From contig CAIYBQ010000448.1 in NCBI GenBank assembly GCA_903924445.1, forward strand, positions 1 to 16,245: 16,245 nt of DNA. Direction: 5' to 3'. A program made the position numbers and the translations under genes. Under the pieces are notes generated by a model. That model worked only from the letters and a program-made list of their open reading frames with translations. It did not search any database and was not told the origin of the DNA. Position 1 is the first letter of the stretch. Every line of letters begins with the position of its first letter. Shown piece by piece: positions 1 to 6,210 of the stretch. Source of the stretch: an uncultured Armatimonadota bacterium. GTDB taxonomy: Bacteria > Armatimonadota > Armatimonadia > Armatimonadales > Armatimonadaceae.

Positions 1-837
1 ATGTCCAGGCATCGTGAGCGGCAGGGTTGCGATGCGTGTTGTTGCCGCAGGCTCTCTGGATGTCCGCTTAAGCATTGCCCCCGGGGTATCTGGGAAGCAT
101 GCGTTTACGACGGAGCGTGCATCATCACGGTCGATGTCACCTGCGAGCGCGACCGATATACGCCCTGGTACGACGATGGCTTTCTGCAGCTGCGCGAGAG
201 CCGTGACGTCTGGGGCTGCGAGTCTCGATGGTTCCCCGGTGGATGCCGCGAACGCCGGCCCTGCGGATGCGGTGAGCAGACGGTCGAGGATGTTCCTCTG
301 GCTGTCCTCGCGGAGCAAGTCAACTTCGGTCAGGAAGGGGATTTTCTCCGCTGCAAGCTCGGCTGGAAGGAGCGCCGGACGCAACATCCGCTCCGTGATG
401 AGGACAAACGCATCCCGCCAGGCTGACTTGGGAGCGGTGAATGTTATACAGATCGCATCCCGGCTTGTCGTTGCGTTGACAGCCGCGCCAATCTCTTCGA
501 GCAGACGGTCAATCTCGCCATTTTCACGACCGGTAGTGGTTAGAAACCAGGCATGTTCGAGGATATGGGCATCGGCGCGTTGACCAACCGGCTGGTCGGA
601 TGTGCCCCAGCGAACCGCGATGGTACCGCTGACGGATACCTCTCCGGCGATGGGCGCAAGCGTTATCGACAGGCCGTTTGGTTCGGTATGTTGCTGGATG
701 TCGGCTCCGATGCCGGGCTGTGAGTGCGCCGCGGATACGGGGTTCGATAGACTGCTGGTGGAGAGCAGCGCGCCCCCCATCAGTCCCAGGAGAATCTGTC
801 GCCGGGAGAGGGTGGATGCGGTGCTGATGATGCTCAT
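1..837 (-). CDS. M16-family zinc metallopeptidase with Tat signal peptide, 3' end cut by window edge
   Basis: The reverse strand is open from an ATG at 837 to the window edge, giving the first 279 residues with no stop. The N-terminus carries a twin-arginine export signal: SRRQIL at residues 11-16, followed by a hydrophobic stretch to about residue 30. The M16 (pitrilysin/processing peptidase) zinc motif HxxEH is present as H91-I-L-E94-H95. A glutamate (E171) lies 76 residues later, the spacing known for the third zinc ligand of this family, so the site looks intact. Known M16 members cleave peptides; here the enzyme should be folded before export and act outside the cytoplasm. A second M16 domain probably lies beyond the edge. 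Other possible starts are TTG 846 and ATG 849; none has a convincing ribosome binding site. The start overlaps that of the divergent rodA-like gene. Forward ORFs across this stretch are shadows. Confidence 0.82.
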   Translation of the reverse strand, partial: MSIISTASTLSRRQILLGLMGGALLSTSSLSNPVSAAHSQPGIGADIQQHTEPNGLSITLAPIAGEVSVSGTIAVRWGTSDQPVGQRADAHILEHAWFLTTTGRENGEIDRLLEEIGAAVNATTSRDAICITFTAPKSAWRDAFVLITERMLRPALLPAELAAEKIPFLTEVDLLREDSQRNILDRLLTASAGPAFAASTGEPSRLAAPDVTALAQLQKAIVVPGRISVALAGDIDRDDARSVVNACFPDTPGAMLKRTSREPAATTRIATLPLTMPGH

Positions 838-1960
838 GTTATTCAACATTCTGGCACTACGTTACCGCAAAAACTCGGATTGGTACCTCTATGGTCTAGC
901 GGTCGTCTTGTCGGTTGTCGGGCTCATCAGTGTTGCAAGCGCAACGATGACGCCAACCGGTCTGTCATCCACGCTGATCAAACAGTCCATTATCCAAGGG
1001 TTTGCACTGGTCCTGATGTATGTGGTCGGGGGCATTGATGTAAACAATTCCCGGCGCGCCAGCATCGTGATGTACCTCATTGCACTGTTTGGCCTCCTGC
1101 TAGTAGCGACGGTGTTTCGCCATACGGAAATCAAGGGTGCATCGCGGTGGATTGTGCTTCCCGGAGGCTTTCAGCTCCAGCCGAGTGAGTTTGCGAAGAT
1201 TGCCGTTATTGTCACGATGGCGCATTTCCTTAGTCAGCTGCGCGGTCGTATTGCGACCTGGGGTGGCCTGATGCAATCGCTGATTGTCGTCGGGATTCCA
1301 TTTCTTCTTGTTGCTGCCCAGCCTGACCTCACGACGGCATTGGTGTTCTTGTGTATTTGGTTTGCGATGGTGCTGATTGCAGGCGCTCGCTGGCAGCATT
1401 TGACATTGATGATTGTGGCGTGTGCGCTTCTTGCGACATTTGCATGGAAGAGCAATGTGCTTCGTCAGTATCAAAAGGACAGAGTCCTGGTGCTCGTGGG
1501 CATGAAGAAGTCGGATAAAAAGCTGAACTACCAGAGCGATCAGGCATCGATTGCCGTTGGAGCGGGTGGGTTTACGGGTCAAGGCTGGAACAAGGGTATT
1601 CAGAACACGGGCAACTGGGTGCCTGAGAATCAGACAGACTTCATTTTCACGGTCATTGCAGAAGAGAGTGGCTTTGTCGGTTCGGTCACCATTTTGATTT
1701 TATATGGCGCGTTGTTTTACCGAGGGCTTCGGGCGGTGGTGATTTCAGAGCACAGTACGGGCCGCCTCGTCTCGGTGGGTGTTGTGACGATGTTGGCCTT
1801 TCACGTCATCGTCAATGTCGGGATGAACTGCGGGCTTTTGCCGGTCGCTGGTGTGCCTTTGCCTCTGATCAGTCAGGGCGGATCGAGTGCGATTACAACG
1901 TGTATTGCGATTGGATTGATGCAGAGTGCGATCACGCGTAAGCATGCTTTGCAGTTCTGA
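827..1960 (+). CDS. rodA: RodA/FtsW-family (SEDS) peptidoglycan glycosyltransferase
   Basis: SEDS proteins polymerise lipid II into glycan strands in the inner membrane, paired with a class B PBP; RodA serves elongation and FtsW division. The product of about 377 residues is almost all membrane helices and shows the family signatures: RWIVLPGG followed by QPSEFAKI, AAQPDLTTAL, the GAGGFTGQGW segment, TDFIF with the Asp equivalent to the essential D262 of E. coli RodA (D271 here), and GVPLPLISQGGSS near the C-terminus. A longer frame from 602 exists, but its first 70 residues lack SEDS character and lie over the opposing peptidase gene. ATG 827 is chosen because a purine-rich run (805-815) precedes it; GTG 821, ATG 830 and ATG 836 are possible. 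The RodA assignment over FtsW rests on overall look and the short C-terminus. No class B PBP gene is in the window. Confidence 0.88.
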   Translation: MMLMLFNILALRYRKNSDWYLYGLAVVLSVVGLISVASATMTPTGLSSTLIKQSIIQGFALVLMYVVGGIDVNNSRRASIVMYLIALFGLLLVATVFRHTEIKGASRWIVLPGGFQLQPSEFAKIAVIVTMAHFLSQLRGRIATWGGLMQSLIVVGIPFLLVAAQPDLTTALVFLCIWFAMVLIAGARWQHLTLMIVACALLATFAWKSNVLRQYQKDRVLVLVGMKKSDKKLNYQSDQASIAVGAGGFTGQGWNKGIQNTGNWVPENQTDFIFTVIAEESGFVGSVTILILYGALFYRGLRAVVISEHSTGRLVSVGVVTMLAFHVIVNVGMNCGLLPVAGVPLPLISQGGSSAITTCIAIGLMQSAITRKHALQF

Positions 1961-2023
1961 TGGCGACATGCACAGCGCTTGCCCGCAGCGGGTAGAGTTA
2001 TTCCGATGGTCTGAGGGTGGAAG

Positions 2024-2746
2024 GTGAACGCTGTAATGAAGGTTATCGTGGCCGGGGGGACCCGTGGAATCGGGCGGGCGATTGCGGATGCATTTCTAAA
2101 TGACGGTCATACCACCTGTGTGATTGGGCGAAATGCACCTCTGGACAATCCGGGACACCTCTTTGTCGAGTCAGACTACAGCCAGGGTGGTCAAGTCGCA
2201 GCATCGATTACCGCCGCCGCCGAGCTCCTCTCCGGCTGTGATGTATTGATCCACTCGGTTGGAACCAACATCCGGAAAGCAGCCATCGACTACAGCTGTG
2301 CTGAGTTTGACCACATCCTCGGCGTAAATCTGCTCAGTGCATGGGATGCGGCGATCGCTGCGTATCCCTACTTGAATGCCAGCCCTACGGCGAGTGTGGT
2401 GTTTATCGGAAGTGTGGCAAGCACGGTCTACGTTGGGTCTGGTGTTCCGTATGCGATGACAAAGGCTGCGATGGACCAGATGACTCGCGGGCTGGCTGTT
2501 GAATGGGCAGAGCAAGGCATCACCGTGAACACCGTACAGCCCTGGTATACACAGACGGATCTTGCCGCACCAGTACTGAATGACCCTGCGCGTCTGGCGG
2601 TCATCCTTGCGGCAACCCCAAACAAGCGGATTGCATCCCCGGCGGATATTGCAGGGATTACCGTTTTCCTGACCAGCCCGGCAGCAAGGCACATCACTGG
2701 AACCACCATTCCTGTGGATGGAGGGTTTCTCGCAAAGGGACTCTAA
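2024..2746 (+). CDS. Short-chain dehydrogenase/reductase, tropinone-reductase-like
   Basis: This is a classical SDR oxidoreductase using NAD(P)H in the cytoplasm. The Rossmann motif is GGTRGIG (residues 11-17), and the catalytic set is N102, S130 in IGSVAS, Y143 and K147 (YAMTK). The segment VNTVQPWYTQTDL and the C-terminal VDGGFLAKGL resemble the plant tropinone reductase branch and its bacterial relatives, but that does not fix the substrate. Length (240 residues) is normal. GTG 2024 is taken as start because GAGGG at 2013-2017 sits 6 bases upstream; ATG 2036, with GGAAGG 11 bases upstream, is an equally reasonable start and would give 236 residues. It lies 63 bases after the rodA-like gene on the same strand and may share its transcript. 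Nothing nearby indicates a pathway. Confidence 0.88.
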   Translation: MNAVMKVIVAGGTRGIGRAIADAFLNDGHTTCVIGRNAPLDNPGHLFVESDYSQGGQVAASITAAAELLSGCDVLIHSVGTNIRKAAIDYSCAEFDHILGVNLLSAWDAAIAAYPYLNASPTASVVFIGSVASTVYVGSGVPYAMTKAAMDQMTRGLAVEWAEQGITVNTVQPWYTQTDLAAPVLNDPARLAVILAATPNKRIASPADIAGITVFLTSPAARHITGTTIPVDGGFLAKGL

Positions 2747-2788
2747 GTCGACCTGGCAACACCGGGGACTGTAATTTCCCGGCAAAAT

Positions 2789-2805
2789 CAGCCTATGGCA
2801 GGCTG
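2789..2805 (+). other. Short hairpin between the SDR gene and the two-domain protein
   Basis: CAGCCT and AGGCTG form a perfect 6-bp stem around a 5-base loop. An imperfect hairpin (CCGGGGA with TTTCCCGG, 2762-2782) lies just before it. Neither is followed by a T-run on the + strand, so these are not good intrinsic terminators; they may be attenuating or simply fortuitous. Confidence 0.3.
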
Positions 2806-2844
2806 TTCAAACCATCCGCACCTGTGGTACCTAATGTCCCTGTA

Positions 2845-3486
2845 ATGGATGAAGATGAGCAAGCCGAATTGCATGTTGTTCGCTGGCAGGCGCTGATGGT
2901 GCGTCCCGAGTCAGTGATGGCATTGATTCGCTCCAGTGATGGCGTTTTCCACTCGGAGATACCTACCTTTCCGCCGGATGTCCACTTGGTTGAAGCAGGC
3001 TGGGATGAGCGTCGGGGATGCTTTGTTCTGGTGCTCGAGAGTGAGTTTTTCGAGGAATGTACGGCGATGTCGAATGCGCTTGGGCGTATCGATGGCACAT
3101 GGCCGGAGTACATCCTCGATATCGCCGAGCAGCCCATTGGCGAAGCACAGGATACGGTGCCTCTTGAGCCATTACCCGACATTGGTGATCCTCAGCAACC
3201 GGTGCCGTGGGAGGCCTATGTGTTTGCTGCGGAGGATCTGGTTCGTTTGGTGATGCGTCCGCGTGGCTATAAGGTTGAGACGGATATCATGCTGCCACCG
3301 GATGGGCGCATTGTCTGGGGTTTCCACGAGCATGAGCGGAATGTCTTTGGCTTGGTGCTCTCTAGCTCATTCCATAAGAAGGTCCAACCTCAGAAGATCA
3401 ATGGTGAGACCACGATTCCGATTGCGGAGCGGTCCCTGACCTTTAAGGTTGTGCAGCCGGGCTTGGATGAGCTGGACTTATCATAG
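2845..3486 (+). CDS. Uncharacterised protein made of two tandem copies of one ~85-residue domain
   Basis: I do not recognise the family. The 213-residue product has no signal peptide or membrane segment and is acidic at its N-terminus (MDEDEQAE). Residues 12-97 and 120-205 are two copies of the same domain. Shifted by 108 residues, 12-70 aligns to 120-178 without a gap at about 17 identities in 59, including W14/W122, PPD 43-45/151-153, and the pattern F-x-L-V-L-x-S-x-F at 60-68/168-176; both copies then reach IDG or ING. A short proline-rich linker (about 98-119) joins them. The start at ATG 2845 is chosen over GTG 2824 because the acidic N-terminus reads naturally from it; neither has a clear ribosome binding site. 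It is the last gene before the terminator at 3518. The AT-poor composition and GGATG content match the neighbours, so no sign of recent transfer. Confidence 0.78.
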   Translation: MDEDEQAELHVVRWQALMVRPESVMALIRSSDGVFHSEIPTFPPDVHLVEAGWDERRGCFVLVLESEFFEECTAMSNALGRIDGTWPEYILDIAEQPIGEAQDTVPLEPLPDIGDPQQPVPWEAYVFAAEDLVRLVMRPRGYKVETDIMLPPDGRIVWGFHEHERNVFGLVLSSSFHKKVQPQKINGETTIPIAERSLTFKVVQPGLDELDLS

Positions 3487-3517
3487 TAGCGAGACCTATC
3501 CGAGGAGCATACGAAAC

Positions 3518-3542
3518 GCCCGCCTTCAACCGGCGGGCTTTT
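3518..3542 (+). terminator. Intrinsic terminator, probably bidirectional
   Basis: GCCCGCC (3518-3524) pairs perfectly with GGCGGGC (3532-3538) around a 7-base loop and is followed by TTTT. On the other strand the same hairpin is followed by GTTTCG, so it may also stop the convergent rhodanese transcript. It lies 31 bases after the stop of the two-domain protein and 9 bases from the rhodanese stop. Confidence 0.9.
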
Positions 3543-3550
3543 CGTTTATC

Positions 3551-3868
3551 TCAGTACTTTTGAACGGTTGGATCGACATCTGTTGCCCAGGCGAGGATTC
3601 CACCAGTGACGTTGTGGACATTGGTAAAGCCTTGGTGCATCAGAAAAGCGGTGATGTCGGCGGAGCGCTTGCCACTTCGACACATCACGAGGATTTCCGC
3701 ATCCGGGTCAAGCTCCTGAACGCGTTGCGGGACGTGGTTCATCGGGATGTAGAGGGCTCCCGGCACGCTTGCGATTTCGACTTCAAACGGCTCTCGGACA
3801 TCGAGGAGGATGAAGTCATCCCCGGCATCCAGCTTTGACTTTAACGTAGTTACGGAAACTTCCAACAT
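3551..3868 (-). CDS. Single-domain rhodanese-like sulfurtransferase
   Basis: Rhodaneses carry a persulfide on an active-site cysteine and pass sulfur to acceptors such as cyanide, thiols or sulfur-carrier proteins. This 105-residue protein is one complete domain: ILLDVREPFEVE (about 20-31), GALYIPMNHVP, the active loop C63-R-S-G-K-R-S, and the closing GGILAWA. The CRSGKRS loop is typical of small cytoplasmic members, and no signal peptide is seen. ATG 3868 is preceded by GGTGAGGT with 6 bases between GAGGT and the start. It stands alone on its strand and converges on the terminator at 3518-3542. The physiological acceptor cannot be read from the context. Confidence 0.93.
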   Translation of the reverse strand: MLEVSVTTLKSKLDAGDDFILLDVREPFEVEIASVPGALYIPMNHVPQRVQELDPDAEILVMCRSGKRSADITAFLMHQGFTNVHNVTGGILAWATDVDPTVQKY

Positions 3869-4017
3869 TGGTCTACCTCACCAGCCTGCCGTTCGTATCG
3901 CAGGTCATCCAGTACAAGAGTTAATCTACCGTAGGAAGGATTCATTTGAATGTGTCATCGATGATTTGATGCATCGTGGGCCGATGGCTTTGTGATGAAT
4001 GGAGTTGATTTAACGGG

Positions 4018-4040
4018 CCGCCGGGAGGCACACACTGCAT
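4018..4040 (+). repeat. Direct repeat copy 1 in the minC leader
   Basis: CCGCCGGGAGGCACACA followed by CTGCAT. The first 17 bases are identical to copy 2, which begins 144 bases downstream; TTAA lies a few bases upstream of both copies. The core GGGAGG looks like a ribosome binding site, but no normal ATG start follows this copy at a usable distance. It could be a regulator binding site or an RNA element. Confidence 0.7.
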
Positions 4041-4161
4041 AAAAACCCGCTTAGATGACCAAGAAAGCCTGTGTCGCAGAAACCTAAACACCAAAACAAA
4101 AACCCACAATCATAGACGGACATCCTCCGGGTAGCGAAAACAAAAAGTCCTTAATCCGAAC

Positions 4162-4186
4162 CCGCCGGGAGGCACACATCCTGCAT
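4162..4186 (+). repeat. Direct repeat copy 2 in the minC leader
   Basis: CCGCCGGGAGGCACACA followed by TCCTGCAT. It is identical to copy 1 over 17 bases, then shares CTGCAT after a 2-base insertion. Here an ATG begins at 4185, inside the repeat end, and opens an 11-codon frame that overlaps the minC start. Confidence 0.7.
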
Positions 4187-4220
4187 GATATTCTTCCCTG
4201 TGAGGTGCCCTAATTGGTAG
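4185..4220 (+). CDS. Possible 11-codon leader ORF overlapping the minC start
   Basis: ATG 4185 encodes MIFFPVRCPNW and stops at TAG 4218-4220, overlapping the TTG start of minC by 7 bases in another frame. GGGAGG of repeat copy 2 ends 12 bases upstream, rather far for a ribosome binding site. The codons ATA and AGG appear in this tiny frame. If translated, it could couple or throttle minC translation. The evidence is positional only and chance is a real alternative. Confidence 0.22.
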   Translation: MIFFPVRCPNW

Positions 4221-4909
4221 AAGTTAAAGGTTGGCGGAATGGTCTCTTAATGACCCTCCCTGACACATTGGAATTGGATGAGCTGCTGGCGGCTATCCGC
4301 GAGCGTCTCGAGCAAGGCCGAAACCTTGAGCTTTGGAAAGGCTCGGTTGCGACCATCGATTTTGGCGCGCGTATCGTCCTCCCGGATGCCCTCGACAGCA
4401 TCATCGGTGTCCTCAAGGATGGCTATGGCATCCTCCCGACGGCGGTTGTCAGCGAAATCCCTGAAACCCGTGCGGCGGCGGACCGCCTAACCCTCACCCT
4501 TTACGATGTCCTCCCTATGGTCGTGATGCCTCCTGTTGGCCAAACGCCTGAGCCCGAAAAGGCTCCTCAGATTGGTCAGGGCAATGCCCTCTACATCCCG
4601 CATACCGTTCGCAGCGGCCAGCGGATCGTTCATAATGGTGCGGTCATCGTGAATGGCGATGTCAATCCGGGATCCGAAGTGATCGCCGCAGGCGACATCG
4701 TGGTCCTCGGAACCCTCCGCGGCGTGGCACATGCAGGCGCTAATGGGGATGAATCATCCCGTATCTTCGCACGCAGTCTCCGCCCACCACAGCTACGCAT
4801 CGCCAGCCTCTACGCCCGCGCTCCGGAATCGGATGGCAAGACAGCAGCATCTAAAGGCGCTGAGTGTGCGAGGGTTCAAAGTGGCGCCATTGACATCAAC
4901 CCGTGGTAA
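4214..4909 (+). CDS. minC: Septum-site inhibitor MinC
   Basis: MinC blocks FtsZ assembly away from midcell and is carried to the membrane by MinD. The 231-residue product begins with the N-terminal domain (VEVKGWRNGLLMTLP, about 1-90), which acts on FtsZ, followed by a proline-rich linker (about 103-119) and the C-terminal beta-helix domain that binds MinD. That domain shows R133-S-G-Q, NGDVNPGSEV (147-156), GDIVVLGTLRG and PPQLRIASLY. A tail of about 25 residues without family character ends the protein. The start is TTG 4214: GAGGT at 4202-4206 is 7 bases upstream, and the next in-frame ATG (4250) would remove the first beta-strand of the domain. It heads the min cluster, 90 bases before minD. 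Confidence 0.93.
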   Translation: MVEVKGWRNGLLMTLPDTLELDELLAAIRERLEQGRNLELWKGSVATIDFGARIVLPDALDSIIGVLKDGYGILPTAVVSEIPETRAAADRLTLTLYDVLPMVVMPPVGQTPEPEKAPQIGQGNALYIPHTVRSGQRIVHNGAVIVNGDVNPGSEVIAAGDIVVLGTLRGVAHAGANGDESSRIFARSLRPPQLRIASLYARAPESDGKTAASKGAECARVQSGAIDINPW

Positions 4910-4914
4910 TTACC
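4905..4914. other. Perfect 10-bp palindrome at the minC stop codon
   Basis: GGTAATTACC spans the TAA stop of minC and lies about 40 bases upstream of the minD -10 box. It could be an operator for the internal promoter, or chance. TTTCA-T-TGAAA (4974-4984) is a second short inverted repeat just before the minD ribosome binding site. Confidence 0.25.
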
Positions 4915-4953
4915 GGGTACACGCTGTAAAACGGCAGATGATTGTCACTTTTG

Positions 4954-4959
4954 TATAAT
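4954..4959 (+). promoter_or_regulatory. Candidate minD promoter, -10 box
   Basis: A consensus TATAAT lies 40 bases before the minD start, in the 90-base minC-minD gap. No good -35 hexamer exists 16-18 bases upstream (the region reads ACGGCA or neighbours), so activity would need the strong -10 or an activator. An internal promoter would let MinD and MinE be made in excess of MinC. Confidence 0.5.
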
Positions 4960-4999
4960 TTAGTTTCTATAGGTTTCATTGAAAGGGAGCACCCCGAAC

Positions 5000-5812
5000 A
5001 TGGCAAATGCCCGTGTAATCGTTATAACTTCTGGTAAAGGTGGCGTTGGTAAAACAACAACGACGGCCAATATCGGCATGGCGCTCGCAGCACTCGATCA
5101 ACGTGTCGCCCTCGTGGATGCAGATATCGGACTTCGCAACCTAGACTTGGCGCTTGGACTGGAAAACCGGATTGTCTATGACATCGTCGATGTCGTAGAA
5201 GGCCGCGCTGAAGTTCGTAAAGCCCTCATCAAGGACAAGCGGAACCAGAATCTGGCGTTCCTCCCAGCCGCGCAGACACGTGACAAAAGCGCTGTCAGCC
5301 CGGAACAAATGATTAAGGTCTTGGATGATATCAAGGCCGAAGGTTACAACTTCATTCTGATTGACTGTCCTGCAGGTATTGAGCAGGGCTTCAAGAATGC
5401 AACTGCGGGTGCGGATGAAGCAATTGTGGTAACCAACCCGGAAATGTCCAGTGTCCGTGATGCTGACCGTATCATCGGCCTCCTCGAGTCACAGGAATTG
5501 CGTGGAGCCAAGCTCATTGTCAACCGTATTCGGATGAAAATGGTAGAGCAAGGCGAAATGCTTGGCGTTGAAGATGTTCAGGAAATTCTTGGCACCGGCG
5601 TGCAGCTTCTCGGTGTGGTCCCAGATGATGAGTCCATCATCACGAGCACCAACTCGGGAGAACCGGCATCCATGTCCGAAACATCCCGTGCCGGCCAAGC
5701 CTATCGTAACATCGCACGCCGTCTCCTCGGCGAAGAAGTTCCCTTCATGCAGCTTGCGGAAGTAAAGCAGGGTGGGATTTTTGCAAAAATCAAGAAGATG
5801 TTTGGAGGCTAG
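5000..5812 (+). CDS. minD: Septum-site ATPase MinD
   Basis: MinD is a ParA/MinD-type ATPase that dimerises on the membrane with ATP, recruits MinC and is released by MinE. The 270-residue protein has the deviant Walker A motif SGKGGVGKTT (11-20, signature lysine K13 and K18), VDADIGLRNLDL (39-50), DCPAGIEQGF (switch II region), and a C-terminal amphipathic membrane-targeting helix ending GIFAKIKKMFGG. ATG 5000 is taken as start since MinD proteins begin a few residues before the first strand, and AGGGAG lies 10 bases upstream. An in-frame TTG at 4979 is rejected as it would add seven residues before that site. minE follows after 3 bases. Confidence 0.97.
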   Translation: MANARVIVITSGKGGVGKTTTTANIGMALAALDQRVALVDADIGLRNLDLALGLENRIVYDIVDVVEGRAEVRKALIKDKRNQNLAFLPAAQTRDKSAVSPEQMIKVLDDIKAEGYNFILIDCPAGIEQGFKNATAGADEAIVVTNPEMSSVRDADRIIGLLESQELRGAKLIVNRIRMKMVEQGEMLGVEDVQEILGTGVQLLGVVPDDESIITSTNSGEPASMSETSRAGQAYRNIARRLLGEEVPFMQLAEVKQGGIFAKIKKMFGG

Positions 5813-5815
5813 ACC

Positions 5816-6088
5816 ATGCTTGCAGATCTAATTGAACGTATCTTCGGCAAAACGGAGAAAACTGGCTCCCTGGCAAAGGACCGTCTTAGGGTTGTTCTTG
5901 CATCCGACCGCTCCAAGATTCCACCGGAAGTCATGGACAAAATTCGTATTGAGCTGATTCAAGTCTTGTCGAAATATCTGGAGCTGGATGACACCGCTCT
6001 TAATGTTTCGATGGAGCGGGATGAAGACAGCATCGCCCTCGTTGTGAACACACCCGTTCACCGCGTTCGCGAGATCAAGGTCTCCTAA
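5816..6088 (+). CDS. minE: Cell division topological specificity factor MinE
   Basis: MinE stimulates the MinD ATPase and drives its release, keeping MinC away from midcell. The 90-residue product fits the family: an amphipathic membrane-targeting start (MLADLIERIFGK), the MinD-contact helix AKDRLRVVLASDR (about 20-32), and the C-terminal topological domain with VLSKYLELDD and IALVVNTPVHRVR. The VNTPVHRVR ending resembles cyanobacterial-type MinE more than the E. coli protein, by eye only. ATG 5816 has GGAGG 7 bases upstream, inside the end of minD, so the two are likely translationally coupled. Confidence 0.96.
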   Translation: MLADLIERIFGKTEKTGSLAKDRLRVVLASDRSKIPPEVMDKIRIELIQVLSKYLELDDTALNVSMERDEDSIALVVNTPVHRVREIKVS

Positions 6089-6116
6089 ACGCCCAGCTTG
6101 ATTTAGGGTATTGTTG

Positions 6117-6154
6117 AAACCGCCTCCCGGAAAACCGGGAGGCGGTTTTGGTTT
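6117..6154 (+). terminator. Strong intrinsic terminator after minE
   Basis: CCGCCTCCCGG (6120-6130) pairs perfectly with CCGGGAGGCGG (6135-6145) around an AAAA loop; the flanking AAA/TTT extends the stem, and TTTTGGTTT follows. It lies between the convergent minE and purN and may act in both directions, though the reverse T-run is only TTTC. Confidence 0.93.
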
Positions 6155-6210
6155 GTAACCCATCCAAGGTTTGCCAAAATGGCTTGGCTAGTCTTGGTTT
6201 GATGCCATGT

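Larger units (their letters stand above)
3869..4213. other. Gene-free interval upstream of minC and of the rhodanese gene
   Basis: No convincing gene of normal size lies here. The left part must carry the rhodanese promoter (leftward) and the right part the min promoter (rightward); I could not pick convincing -35/-10 pairs for either. About 4040-4160 is A/C-rich and poor in T and G, as in an unstructured leader. A 17-base sequence is repeated at 4018 and 4162. No tRNA-like fold or T-loop was found. Confidence 0.6.

Noticed and set aside
1..583. Two forward ORFs of 141 and 189 residues at the left edge
   Set aside because: They are Cys/Arg/Ser-rich without any family character and lie opposite a reverse frame with a Tat signal and a complete HxxEH zinc site.
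602..826. N-terminal extension of the rodA-like frame
   Set aside because: The extra residues show no SEDS similarity and overlie the coding part of the divergent peptidase; a purine-rich ribosome binding region precedes 821-836.
3869..4213. tRNA or small structured RNA gene in the minC leader
   Set aside because: No T-loop or acceptor-stem pairing was found, and the A/C-rich part has little folding potential.
4250..4252. ATG as start of minC
   Set aside because: It would remove the conserved first strand (VEVKGWRNG), and TTG 4214 has a well-spaced GAGGT.
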